From: FEN-1297 sp963834015
Lineage (GTDB): Bacteria > Bacteroidota > Ignavibacteria > Ignavibacteriales > Ignavibacteriaceae
Reading direction: 5' to 3'
Length of the DNA: 64,000 nucleotides
NCBI GenBank assembly: GCA_963834015.1
Contig: CAWIAG010000002.1
Span: 992,001-1,056,000 of the forward strand
Part shown: piece by piece, positions 55,294 through 64,000 of the stretch
How positions within the stretch are numbered: the stretch's first letter is position 1
Layout of the letters: the number at the start of each line of letters is the position of its first letter
The notes under the pieces: generated by a model
Told to the model about the DNA's origin: nothing
The model's input: the letters and a program-made list of their open reading frames with translations, nothing else
Database searches by the model: none
Position numbers and translations under genes: made by a program

Positions 55294-56145
55294 ATGGCTA
55301 AAGAATTAAAAAAAGCTGCTTATCTAACACTTGCAGCTAATATATTCCTTTTTATTATAAAAGCAGCAGCCGGTATAATTTCCAACTCAATTGCAGTTAT
55401 ATCAGATACTCTGAATTCTCTAACTGATATGATCTCTTCAGGTGCAATTATGTACAGTGTTAGAATATCACTTCTGAAGCCTGACCACGATCATCAGTTT
55501 GGTCATAATGCCGCTCAGCCCCTTTCGGTTTTCCTTGTTGCATTATTTACGGCTTTACTTAGTATAAATTTAATCGAAGAATCTGTAAAAAGGATTATAA
55601 CACCTTCTCGCTTGAATGTTATTCCGGCAGTTTATGTAATTCTTATAGCCACTGTTATTACTAAAATATTTTTAAATCATTACCAGACTAAAGTTGGAAA
55701 AGCATTTAAAAGCCCAGCAATTAAAGCGACCGCAATAGACAGTAGAAACGATATATTAACTTCTACTTTATCACTGGTAGGGATAGTTGGTGTCCAGTTA
55801 GGATTTAGATATCTCGATGGAATAGCGGGAATTTCAATTGCATTATTTATTTTCCGCTCGGCATATCTAATGGCAAAAGAAAATATTGATTACCTTATGG
55901 GAAGATCCGCCGATGAAAGTTTAATTCTTGAAATAGCTAATGTTGCTTTAAAAGTAGAAGGCGTTCTCGGTTTGAATGAATTAAAATCGCACTATGTTGG
56001 AAATAAATTTCATGTTGAAATACATATTGATGTGAATAAAAATTTATCTACGGAAACATCACATGATATTGGGAAAAATGTTCAGGCGGCAATTTCAAAT
56101 CTCTCTGATATAAATCAGGTTTTTGTACATATTGACCCTGTTTAA
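55294..56145 (+). CDS. Cation diffusion facilitator metal exporter
   Basis: A 283-residue CDF transporter with six membrane helices and a C-terminal cytoplasmic domain (about 205-283). The transport-site residues are Asn41-x3-Asp45 in helix two (SDTLNSLTD) and Asp149-x3-Asp153 in helix five (IDSRND). In CDF groups this Asn-Asp/Asp-Asp set is linked to manganese export, whereas zinc exporters carry His-Asp pairs. The metal is therefore inferred as Mn, unproved. DHDHQFGHNAA is the cytoplasmic loop after helix two. Its stop codon overlaps that of the convergent DUF4175 gene. Confidence 0.92.
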   Translation: MAKELKKAAYLTLAANIFLFIIKAAAGIISNSIAVISDTLNSLTDMISSGAIMYSVRISLLKPDHDHQFGHNAAQPLSVFLVALFTALLSINLIEESVKRIITPSRLNVIPAVYVILIATVITKIFLNHYQTKVGKAFKSPAIKATAIDSRNDILTSTLSLVGIVGVQLGFRYLDGIAGISIALFIFRSAYLMAKENIDYLMGRSADESLILEIANVALKVEGVLGLNELKSHYVGNKFHVEIHIDVNKNLSTETSHDIGKNVQAAISNLSDINQVFVHIDPV

Positions 56146-59100
56146 TTTTTATTATTATCTTTTTGTAAAGCTTCATAATATCTTCTTATTAACTCTTGAT
56201 AATCCTTAGTATAACCTTCTTGTAATGCTTTATTTAACTCATCCCTTACTTTATTTTTTCTGGATGAAATTGAAAAATTCAGCTCGGCCGGAGACTGGCG
56301 TGCCATATCTTTTCCGCTTTGCGATTCTCTTTTATCATTATAATCCCGCTGATTAATCGAATGCTGTGCCTCAAGAAGACGTGAAAGAATATGTTCCTGT
56401 TTTTGTACCGTTCCGTTATCTACTTGTTCCGATGACATGTTTTTAACAACCTCAGACATCTGCTTGGCAATTTCATTTAAATCCGCTGGAATTTTTTTTG
56501 ACTCGCCTGATCTTAAAGCTTCTTTATTTAATTGTTCAAGTGATTTTCTTATCAAATCCTGTTGTTGTGCAAGTCTTTGCAATTGAGCTTGTTGCTGCAA
56601 ACTTAATTGCCCCATCATAGCGTGCTGGAGCATTTGTGTCATATTATTTAGAGACATTTGCTGCCCGGCCATTTGCTGGAGTTGTTGCATAAAAGACATC
56701 ATACCGCCGCCTTGTTCTCCGTTTTTCATCATTTGTTCCATAGCGCCTTTCATCATATCGGCAGTTTCGTTTAAAGATTCCATCGCTTTCCCCTGGTATG
56801 CTGCTGCTTGATTTCCACTCCTTTCCTCTAGGTTTTCCATCGACAAATTCATCTCATTTTTTGCATCTCCCAGAGATTTTTCCATTTCCGGTGAAATGTT
56901 AAAAGATTTTTGAGAAAATGAAGACATTTGTTGCAAAATTTTATCAAGATTGCTCTTAATTTCCTCCTGCTGACGTGCGTTAGCATCAAAATTAATTGAA
57001 TTTGGATTTGAATTTTGCGATTGCCTCTGAAGTGTTTCTTGTTGCTTGGACAATGTGATAATATCATCAGTTATTTTCATCATTTCCTTCAACGACTGCA
57101 GCTGACTTTGCAGCGATATAGATTGCTGAAGTTTCTGCATTTGATTTTTCATATTTCCCATATTTAGCAAAATTTGCGATTGTTCATGTTGTGCTGATTG
57201 TACCTGATCCTGCATTAAATTATTTGATGCCTGATCAGATAATTTTTCATTATTTTGATCTTGAAATTGCTGCTTTATTTTGTCAAGTTGATCTTTCGGT
57301 AAATCTTTCAGTTCATCAAGTTTTTTAGAAAGATCACTAAGCTGCTGCTTATAATCTGAGAGATCCTTAGTTATATCACTCTGCTTTTCACTTAACTGAT
57401 TCTCACTCGATTTATCATTCAAATTGACTTTATTTGTTTTATCCCGAACATCATTCTGCTGTTTCGATAATTCATCAGTACGCCTTAAAAGTTCTTCAAC
57501 TTTTTGTTCAACACGGATCCGTTTTAATAGATTCATTGTTCTTTCTATTGCTTGTTTTATCTGTTCTTCATTAACCTGCATATTTTCCATCGATTGTTCG
57601 GTCATTTTTCTATCCATATTTTGTAGAACATTTTCAAACTGTTCCATAGCTTTTTTCAAATCATCATTTTTCATTTCATCAAACAACTTTTGCAGGTCCA
57701 TATATTTTTGTAATGTCTCTTTTGTTAGAAGATTGTTTTGCTGTAAATCATTCTGTATCTTTTCAATATTCTTCCCCACATTATTAACTTTATCCTGCAG
57801 TTTTTTGAAGTCATCCAGTGTCTGCTCAATCTTTTGTTTCTCCTGCCAGCTGATATTTTTCTTGTCCTGCCTTAATTCCTGACTAATTTCGGTGAACTTT
57901 TGTTTTAACTCCTGAGCTTTCTTAGAAGCATCCAATAATTCTTTTTCAGACTGATTCTGAGTATTATCAGCGTTGATGAGAATTTCTGATAATGACGGGA
58001 CTCGTATGTTATAAGTCGAAGATTTTGCTGACTTAGGCCCGCATACCGCATCATTATCAAAAATTTCAAGAAAATAGGAGACAACATCATCGGAATAAAG
58101 ATTCATGACAGATAGATTCCAGATATAACTAACTTCTTCATCTGTTATATTTTTATTGATAGGAATTTCTATCGATTTATAATCATCCTGCGCCTGCTCA
58201 TATTTTGAAGAAGAGAGTTTGTAATGCAGAAGTAGTTTTGTAAAGCCAAAATCATCGGATATTTTTATATCTAACGGTACGCGATTATCAGTGGAAAGTG
58301 AAATATCCTTGTTAGGTGCTATAACATCAATCGATGGATAAGCATCATACAGAGTTTTTATCGAATAATTAATCGATGAAATATTTTGATTATTATTTAT
58401 ATCCGTTAAAATTATTTTATAATTATTATCTTTTCTAACTACAAATTTACCTTCTCCCGCCGAACCATTAATTGCCAATTCTTTCTTACTGGTATCGCTG
58501 AATTCTAAATGTGCATTTTTTAAACTTTTGGTACTAGTTATTTCCATTTCAACAATGCTCCCTAAAAGTGCAGTTACATTTCCGTTATCTTTCTGTTGAA
58601 CGGGAGAAATTTTTGAATAGGACGGCGAATTTATCGTCAAACCAAATGTTTTGATTACCGGTCGGTCAATAACATCAATTTTATAAGTATCACTCTTAAT
58701 ATTTTCCGCTGTAGCAAAATACTCGAATGAATTTCTTACAGCGGGTATCTCATAATTGTAATACATCTTGGCAACATTCTTGCTTTTTAGTGTATCGGGA
58801 AGGAGCTGGAACATCTCGAAATTAGTCTGGTCGCTGTTTTTAACGGCTAGAAATACTTCATTAGGTATACTTCCTTGAATTTTAACAGAAATGAATAGAT
58901 TATTGCCTTTAGTTACTCTAGAATTACCTGGGAGAATTTCAAAAATAAACTTTGAAGGAGGGATAAACTCCTTGTTAAAATTTATCAGCCTGTATGAGGC
59001 GGCTCTGATTCCCGGGACAAAAATAAAAAACATACTACAGATTAGGATTGTACAAGTAAGATAGAATAAAATCTCTTTCGTTTTTTTAAATGTGATAACA

Positions 59101-59552
59101 GAACAGAAATCAATGTTCTTCGTTTTATTATAAACTTCATTAAAAGCAGCATCAATTAATATAACAGAATATCGTGCGCTCGTTTTTTCATTAGTAACCA
59201 GCTGCATAACGTTAAGTAATTCATCATTAACTTCGGGGAATTGCCGACCGATTCTGGCTGCCGTTATAAAATAATCAATTTTTCTAAATAATTTAAAATA
59301 TTTTGTAAATGGAATTATGAATCGTATTATTAATAAATATAGAAATAGAAGGATAAAAATTAAAAATAAAACTGTTCTTACAGTTGACGAAAAATGAGCT
59401 GCCATTTCAAGGGTAACAAAAAAAGAAAAGACCAGGGTCCCTGCCAGTAGTGCTATTTCGATGCCCAAGGAAGAAATAATAGCATATTCCTTCTTAACAA
59501 AACGTTCCAGTTTGTCAATAATTTTTTTATAATAGGTAGATTCAGAAGACAT
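56142..59552 (-). CDS. DUF4175 large coiled-coil membrane protein
   Basis: A 1136-residue protein. Three hydrophobic segments lie near residues 28-50, 55-80 and 158-182. An extracytoplasmic beta-rich part runs to about 530. Then comes a very long Gln/Lys/Glu/Met-rich coiled coil (about 540-1120), as in DUF4175 proteins of Bacteroidota-type genomes. Motifs such as QQMAGQQMSLNNMTQML recur. Function is unknown; relatives sit with DUF4159, MoxR ATPases and von Willebrand proteins. Here a DUF4159 gene lies 71 bases upstream. The Gln-rich region explains several antisense open frames. Confidence 0.88.
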   Translation of the reverse strand: MSSESTYYKKIIDKLERFVKKEYAIISSLGIEIALLAGTLVFSFFVTLEMAAHFSSTVRTVLFLIFILLFLYLLIIRFIIPFTKYFKLFRKIDYFITAARIGRQFPEVNDELLNVMQLVTNEKTSARYSVILIDAAFNEVYNKTKNIDFCSVITFKKTKEILFYLTCTILICSMFFIFVPGIRAASYRLINFNKEFIPPSKFIFEILPGNSRVTKGNNLFISVKIQGSIPNEVFLAVKNSDQTNFEMFQLLPDTLKSKNVAKMYYNYEIPAVRNSFEYFATAENIKSDTYKIDVIDRPVIKTFGLTINSPSYSKISPVQQKDNGNVTALLGSIVEMEITSTKSLKNAHLEFSDTSKKELAINGSAGEGKFVVRKDNNYKIILTDINNNQNISSINYSIKTLYDAYPSIDVIAPNKDISLSTDNRVPLDIKISDDFGFTKLLLHYKLSSSKYEQAQDDYKSIEIPINKNITDEEVSYIWNLSVMNLYSDDVVSYFLEIFDNDAVCGPKSAKSSTYNIRVPSLSEILINADNTQNQSEKELLDASKKAQELKQKFTEISQELRQDKKNISWQEKQKIEQTLDDFKKLQDKVNNVGKNIEKIQNDLQQNNLLTKETLQKYMDLQKLFDEMKNDDLKKAMEQFENVLQNMDRKMTEQSMENMQVNEEQIKQAIERTMNLLKRIRVEQKVEELLRRTDELSKQQNDVRDKTNKVNLNDKSSENQLSEKQSDITKDLSDYKQQLSDLSKKLDELKDLPKDQLDKIKQQFQDQNNEKLSDQASNNLMQDQVQSAQHEQSQILLNMGNMKNQMQKLQQSISLQSQLQSLKEMMKITDDIITLSKQQETLQRQSQNSNPNSINFDANARQQEEIKSNLDKILQQMSSFSQKSFNISPEMEKSLGDAKNEMNLSMENLEERSGNQAAAYQGKAMESLNETADMMKGAMEQMMKNGEQGGGMMSFMQQLQQMAGQQMSLNNMTQMLQHAMMGQLSLQQQAQLQRLAQQQDLIRKSLEQLNKEALRSGESKKIPADLNEIAKQMSEVVKNMSSEQVDNGTVQKQEHILSRLLEAQHSINQRDYNDKRESQSGKDMARQSPAELNFSISSRKNKVRDELNKALQEGYTKDYQELIRRYYEALQKDNNKN

Positions 59553-59623
59553 TTAATTGCTAACAGGAAATATTAGTACTTTTTAAACTTAATTATTTTA
59601 CTACATTTAATATAAACTTAGTT

Positions 59624-60283
59624 CTAATTAGACAAAGCCCAAACTATTAAATTAACTCCAAATTTTAAGGCTTCTAATCTGTTATCAGGGGGATCAGCGT
59701 GAACATCAGAATCATCCCAACCATCGCTGGGATTTGATTCATACGTATAATAAACCGCCAGGCGGCCTTTAATAAAAATTCCGAATCCCTGCGGTGGCTT
59801 TCCGTTATGATAATGTGTTTTGGGAACCCCGTTAGCAAAATTATACATATCATTATACATAAGATAGTTAAACGGTAACTCCACTAATTCTTCATCGGGG
59901 AAAATTTTCTTTATTTCCCTTCTGAATGCTTTGTCCATACCATAGTCATCGTCAGCGTAAAGAAATCCTCCTGCTTCGCAATACTTCCGCAGCCTGTCCG
60001 CTTCATCTGTGGAAAATACAATATTACCATGTCCTGTCATAAATATAAATGGATAAGAAAATATTGCATCGGAAGAAACATCCACCCACGTATATTCCGC
60101 TTTAACTTTTATATTGGTATTTTGTTTAACAAATTCTAAAACATTTGGCTCTTCCGTCTGCCCATTATACCAATCGCCGCCTCCACTGTATTTTAACCGG
60201 GCAATCTGGAATGCACATTCATTCTGCGGAAATAAATATTGTGTTGCTATTATTATATTTATAATTAGAAGTAATCTTTTCAT
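59624..60283 (-). CDS. DUF4159 secreted protein
   Basis: A 219-residue protein with a signal peptide ending near YLFP before Gln20. The DUF4159 pattern is clear: FQIARLKYSGGGDWYNGQTEE, PFIFMTGHGNIVFSTDEADRL, GGFLYADDDYGMDKAFRREI and RLEALKFGVNLIVWALSN. Function is unknown; a glutamine-amidotransferase-like fold has been proposed for related proteins. It precedes DUF4175 on the same strand, the usual neighbour in this lineage. Confidence 0.9.
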   Translation of the reverse strand: MKRLLLIINIIIATQYLFPQNECAFQIARLKYSGGGDWYNGQTEEPNVLEFVKQNTNIKVKAEYTWVDVSSDAIFSYPFIFMTGHGNIVFSTDEADRLRKYCEAGGFLYADDDYGMDKAFRREIKKIFPDEELVELPFNYLMYNDMYNFANGVPKTHYHNGKPPQGFGIFIKGRLAVYYTYESNPSDGWDDSDVHADPPDNRLEALKFGVNLIVWALSN

Positions 60284-60485
60284 AATTCAATAAATTTTGA
60301 ATTTTAATATATCTATGCCTGGATAGAATATCAATTTATTAACTTATCATCCAAATAATTAGACGCCTAATTTAAGTGTATTGTTCAACTCACATCAATT
60401 AGTTGATTTGGAACAATATATACTATACTAAAGGGAATTATATTTCTTCAGAAAATATTAACACACATAACATTTCAATAATAAA

Positions 60486-60953
60486 ATGGTTAAAAAATAT
60501 TGGTTGCTGAAATCCGAACCGGATGTTTTTTCTCTTGATGATTTGAAGAATTGTAAAAATAAAACTACTTACTGGGATGGAGTTCGAAATTACCAGGCAA
60601 GAAATTATTTAAGAGATGAAATGAAAAAAGGCGATGGCATTTTCTTTTATTACAGTAGTTCGGATCCTATGGGAATTTTCGGTATATGTGAAGTTACTAA
60701 AGAAGGATATCCAGACCATACACAGTTTGATCGGAAAAATCCACATTATTTCCCGTCGGCAAGCCCGGAAAACCCGGTATGGTTTATGGTTGACATTAAA
60801 TTAATTAAAATTTTTCACAAGCCAGTTACGCTTCAGTTAATTAAGGACAATCCGAAACTTAAAAACATGAAGTTAATTCAAAAAGGAAACCGTCTTTCTG
60901 TAATGCCAGTTCTAAAAGGCGAATGGGACGAAATAATACTAATGAGCAAATAA
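60486..60953 (+). CDS. EVE-domain protein
   Basis: A 155-residue single EVE domain (PUA-like, related to human THYN1). YWLLKSEPDVFSLDDL, TTYWDGVRNYQARNYLRDEM and GDGIFFYYSSSDPMGIFGI are characteristic. The aromatic pocket residues (Trp in YWDGVRN, Tyr/Phe in IFFYYSS) suggest binding of a modified base in nucleic acid. No restriction, CRISPR or methylase gene is adjacent. It ends ten bases from convergent rmuC. Confidence 0.93.
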   Translation: MVKKYWLLKSEPDVFSLDDLKNCKNKTTYWDGVRNYQARNYLRDEMKKGDGIFFYYSSSDPMGIFGICEVTKEGYPDHTQFDRKNPHYFPSASPENPVWFMVDIKLIKIFHKPVTLQLIKDNPKLKNMKLIQKGNRLSVMPVLKGEWDEIILMSK

Positions 60954-60963
60954 AATCTAAAAC

Positions 60964-62331
60964 TTAGCTTAACAATTCTTCAGGTTCATCATTATCTGTG
61001 CTGTCAAGTAATGACTTGGGTAAAGATTTAGTGGTTTTAGCACCCAGTTTTCTTATTCTTTCAGTTCGAGAAACTAAGTTACCGCTTCCTTCATTTAGCT
61101 TTTTCATGGCATCTGTATAGCTCCCTTTTGCAACATCAATCTTATTGCCAATATTTACTAAATCATCTACAAATCCTACAAATTTATCATACAACGCCCC
61201 GCTTTGCCTTGCTATTTCGAGCGCATTTTTATTCTGATTTTCCTGGCGCCAAATACTTGCGATTGTCCTTAATGTAGCGAGTAAGGTAGAGGGACTTACA
61301 ATAACAATATTTTTTTCAAACGCTTCATTAAAAATTCCCGGTTCATATTGAACTGCAAGACTGAAAGCAGGCTCAACCGGCATAAACATTAATACAAAGT
61401 CCAGGCTTTGAATCTGATACAGATTTTGGTAATTCTTTGCACTTAATTCTTTTATATGATTTTTAATAGATAATATATGATCTCTCAATGATGATGTTTT
61501 TTCATTATCATCATCCTCTGAACAATACTTTTCATAAGCAACAAGCGAAACTTTAGAATCTATTACTATGGTTTTATTTTCAGGCAATTGGACCAATATG
61601 TCGGGCTGAAACCTCCTGCCTGTTTCAGCAGTTATACTTGCCTGCACAAAATATTCCCTACCCTTTTCAAGTCCTGATTTTTCAAGTATACTTTCAAGAA
61701 TAAACTCGCCCCAATTTCCCTGGGTTTTGGTCTGGCCTTTTAATGCATTTGTAAGATTTGTTGCATCTTTCGTTATTTGAATATTGGCTTCGAATAATTT
61801 CTTTATTTCATTTTCCAGCGAATATCTTTGTTTTGATTCTTTATCATATGTTTCTTCCACTCTTTTTTCAAAGTCTTTTATTTTATCATTCAAAGGTTTT
61901 AATATTTGGTCCAAGTTTTCTTTATTCTGTAACGTAAATTTGCTGCTTTTTTCGTCTAAAATTTTATTCGCAAGATTTTCAAATTCCTTTGTAAATTTTT
62001 CCTGAAGTTTTTCAACTTCAGCTTTTTGTTCTGCTAATTTTGTCTGTAAGTTATTGTAGTTTGATTTCAACGATGATAATTCGGAATTTAAAGCAGTATT
62101 CTTTTCTCTTTCAGATGATAAATCCGTTGTTACATATTTAAGATTTTCGTCTGTATATTTATTTCTTTCATCTAGTCTGCTTTTTTCTATTGAAAGTTTG
62201 TTTATTTGGTTCTTAAGATCCTCCAGTTCATCTGGAGAAACTCCTTTTAAACCCTGCAATTTTGATTTGTATAACAACCAGGCGCCACCAGCCCCGATTA
62301 AAATTCCCGTTATAAGAAATATTATTTCCAT
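60964..62331 (-). CDS. rmuC: DNA recombination protein RmuC
   Basis: A 455-residue protein. One N-terminal anchor (residues 3-20) leads to a long coiled coil (about 35-170). Then comes the RmuC nuclease-like domain: QGNWGEFILESILEKSGLE, RFQPDILVQLPENKTIVIDSKVSL and VEPAFSLAVQYEPG. The DSK motif marks the restriction-endonuclease-like core. RmuC limits inversion of short repeats; its exact activity is undefined. It stands alone. Confidence 0.94.
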   Translation of the reverse strand: MEIIFLITGILIGAGGAWLLYKSKLQGLKGVSPDELEDLKNQINKLSIEKSRLDERNKYTDENLKYVTTDLSSEREKNTALNSELSSLKSNYNNLQTKLAEQKAEVEKLQEKFTKEFENLANKILDEKSSKFTLQNKENLDQILKPLNDKIKDFEKRVEETYDKESKQRYSLENEIKKLFEANIQITKDATNLTNALKGQTKTQGNWGEFILESILEKSGLEKGREYFVQASITAETGRRFQPDILVQLPENKTIVIDSKVSLVAYEKYCSEDDDNEKTSSLRDHILSIKNHIKELSAKNYQNLYQIQSLDFVLMFMPVEPAFSLAVQYEPGIFNEAFEKNIVIVSPSTLLATLRTIASIWRQENQNKNALEIARQSGALYDKFVGFVDDLVNIGNKIDVAKGSYTDAMKKLNEGSGNLVSRTERIRKLGAKTTKSLPKSLLDSTDNDEPEELLS

Positions 62332-62399
62332 ATTTAAAATATTTATTCCAAGTTAATCTATAATTTTTCTACTTTTTAACCGCAACGGCAGATGTTAAA

Positions 62400-63962
62400 T
62401 TAATTTAATTTTACAACATTCTCCACTGATGTAAGGAGTGTATTGTTTTTAATTAGTCGTGCAATTTTCTTAACCTCTTCATACAATAACCGGTCGCCGT
62501 TCAAAGGTTTTACAATTTCTCTAATGGTTGCATATGCTGCGGAAGTTCCTTTGCCGGGTTTATTAGGTTTTAAAAATTCTATTGCCTGTGCCGAAGTAAG
62601 AAATTCTATTGCAAGTACATTTTCCAAATTTTGCATAATTCTGTAACATTTTTGCGCAGCAATCGACCCCATCGAGTTATGATCTTCCTGGTTTGCCGAA
62701 GTTGGTATCGAATCAACACTGGCCGGGTGGGATAATACTTTATTTTCCGAAACAAGGCTTGCAGCGGTATACTGCACTATCATTAATCCCGAATTTAATC
62801 CGCCGTTTTTAGTCAGAAAACGCGGCAGGCCGCTTAAAGCCCCGTTCACCATCCTCTCAACCCTGCGTTCGGAAACATTCGCAAGCTCGGAGAGTGCTAT
62901 ACACATAAAGTCCATTGCAAGTGCCATTGATTGCCCGTGAAAATTCCCTCCTTCTATATGCTCTTTTGTTTCCGGGAATATAATCGGATTATCATTTACG
63001 GAGTTAATTTCAATATTAACTCGCGAACATACATAGTCAATTGCATCTCGTGAAGCGCCGTGAATTTGTGGCACGCATCTAATCGAGTAAGCATCCTGAA
63101 CACGAACATCATTAGTTAAATGTGACTTTCTTATTTGGCTGCCTTTAATTAGCGCCAGTATGTTTTTGGCGGTAGTTATTTGTCCCGGGAAGGGACGGAG
63201 ACGATGCAGTTTTGCATAATAAGCCTTGTCAGTAGAACGCAGCGCTTCGTGTGTAAGTGAAGCACTTATATCAGCAAGTTTTGCTATTTTTTTTGCTCTT
63301 ATAGAAATAAAAGCTGCAAATGAAGTCATCATTTGTGTGCCGTTTATAAGGGCTAACCCTTCCTTAGCCTCAAGAATAACCGGTACTAATCCAAACTTTT
63401 GAAGACTGGCTTTCGAAGAGATTATTTTATTGTTTGCCGCATTATCATCCAAAATATTTTTAATTATCTGTACTCTGCCTTTTCCTATCATCGCCAATAC
63501 AAGATGTGATAATTGTACAAGATCTCCGCTTGAACCGACGGAACCTTGAGCAGGGACTATCGGGATTATATTATGCTTCATCATTTTAATTAAAAGATCC
63601 AGCGTTTCTATACGTATACCGGAATAACCGCGTGTTAATGCATTGAGGCGGAGTAGCATCATTATTTTTACGATAAATGGTGGAAGATTTTCGCCGCATC
63701 CAACTGCATGGCTTAGAATTAAATTCTGTTGTAATTGCCTGATGTTTTCTTTGGAAATTCGTACATTGGAAAACTCCCCAAACCCGGTTGTAACACCGTA
63801 TATAGATTCATTACTATTGACCCAACTTTCTACTAATGCTCTTGATTTTTTTATTCTGGAAATAGACTCTTTGGAAATAGTAATATCCGGATTTTTATGA
63901 AGAAAAAATTCAATTTTATCTAATGTTAATGATTTGCCGTCAATTAGTAATTTATTACTCAT
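62400..63962 (-). CDS. hutH: Histidine ammonia-lyase with Ser-Ser-Gly prosthetic triad
   Basis: A 520-residue aromatic ammonia-lyase. The MIO cofactor normally arises from Ala-Ser-Gly; here the block is PAQGSVGSSGDLVQLSH, with Ser144-Ser145-Gly146. Other active-site features suit histidine: YGVTTGFG near residue 55, LILSHAVG with Ser84-His85, and SANQEDHNSMGS near the C-terminal third. The length is close to HutH. No other hut genes (hutU, hutI, hutG) are in the window. A single base change (GCA to TCA) could account for Ala to Ser; the reading on the minus strand is unambiguous. Substrate not proven. Confidence 0.88.
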   Translation of the reverse strand: MSNKLLIDGKSLTLDKIEFFLHKNPDITISKESISRIKKSRALVESWVNSNESIYGVTTGFGEFSNVRISKENIRQLQQNLILSHAVGCGENLPPFIVKIMMLLRLNALTRGYSGIRIETLDLLIKMMKHNIIPIVPAQGSVGSSGDLVQLSHLVLAMIGKGRVQIIKNILDDNAANNKIISSKASLQKFGLVPVILEAKEGLALINGTQMMTSFAAFISIRAKKIAKLADISASLTHEALRSTDKAYYAKLHRLRPFPGQITTAKNILALIKGSQIRKSHLTNDVRVQDAYSIRCVPQIHGASRDAIDYVCSRVNIEINSVNDNPIIFPETKEHIEGGNFHGQSMALAMDFMCIALSELANVSERRVERMVNGALSGLPRFLTKNGGLNSGLMIVQYTAASLVSENKVLSHPASVDSIPTSANQEDHNSMGSIAAQKCYRIMQNLENVLAIEFLTSAQAIEFLKPNKPGKGTSAAYATIREIVKPLNGDRLLYEEVKKIARLIKNNTLLTSVENVVKLN

Positions 63963-64000
63963 AAATAATTTTTTTTATTTTTTCTGAATTTTCCTTGCGT

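Noticed and set aside
57424..57882. 152-residue Ser/Phe/Cys-rich plus-strand frame
   Set aside because: It is antisense to the Gln/Lys-rich coiled coil of the DUF4175 protein; low-complexity shadow.
1..64000. tRNA genes, CRISPR arrays, insertion sequences, integrase or toxin-antitoxin genes
   Set aside because: None could be recognised in intergenic regions or among the translated frames; the window reads as stable chromosome.

Overview
The window is an AT-rich, densely coded bacterial chromosome segment (about one third G+C by eye) with no rRNA, tRNA, IS element, prophage or CRISPR array. Gene content points to the FCB group, most likely Ignavibacteria or a Chlorobi/Bacteroidota relative. 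The evidence is DUF2723, DUF4175, DUF4159 and DUF6249 proteins, paired Chlorobium-type ferredoxins with an expanded second cluster motif, PGSGQIY-tailed TPR proteins, a SprE/PorW-like TPR lipoprotein, and signal peptides whose predicted mature ends start with Gln (the Bacteroidetes Q-rule). The taxon is an inference, not a database match.

Layout. 1-3.8 kb: minus-strand lnt (cut by the window edge), ispF, acyP, an EamA transporter and era. 3.9-5.7 kb: an ECF sigma/anti-sigma pair and a divergent DUF6249 membrane protein, both preceded by the same promoter signature, TGTAACC-N17-GTCT. 5.7-9.5 kb: redox genes (trxB, queG, Rieske ferredoxin, two 2[4Fe-4S] ferredoxins). 9.6-14.4 kb: TPM/LemA pair, two TPR proteins, a YidD-like secreted protein and an acyl-CoA dehydrogenase. 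14.7-28.7 kb: rlmN and a SpoU methyltransferase, AlbA_2 and mtgA, the SprE-like TPR protein, glnB (PII), secA, glnE and a DUF2723 membrane protein. 28.7-35.8 kb: a minus-strand housekeeping run greA-ribD-ribE-tilS-hpt-ftsH-dolichol-kinase-like, headed by a candidate promoter and leader hairpin. 36.0-39.9 kb: two paralogous secreted proteins of unknown family, then a NarL-type regulator and a PAS kinase whose phosphoacceptor box is atypical. 40-44.6 kb: a TIGR01777 epimerase, ahcY, metK and a nucleotidyltransferase. 44.9-49.9 kb: a TPR/thioredoxin-like protein lacking its CxxC, ispH and prfA. 49.9-55.0 kb: a four-gene signalling run (PAS kinase, NtrC-type regulator, STAS protein, REC-REC-PP2C phosphatase). 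55.3-64 kb: a CDF metal transporter, DUF4175, DUF4159, EVE domain, rmuC and hutH.

Most genes are core metabolism, translation, secretion and envelope functions. The accessory interest lies in regulation: an apparently self-activating ECF switch, a possible greA leader attenuator, a partner-switching-like module without its kinase, and several catalytic-site substitutions (thioredoxin-like CxxC lost, HisKA_3 acid and Gln lost, Ser-Ser-Gly in place of Ala-Ser-Gly in HutH). Several convergent gene pairs end within 12 bases of each other with no visible terminator.
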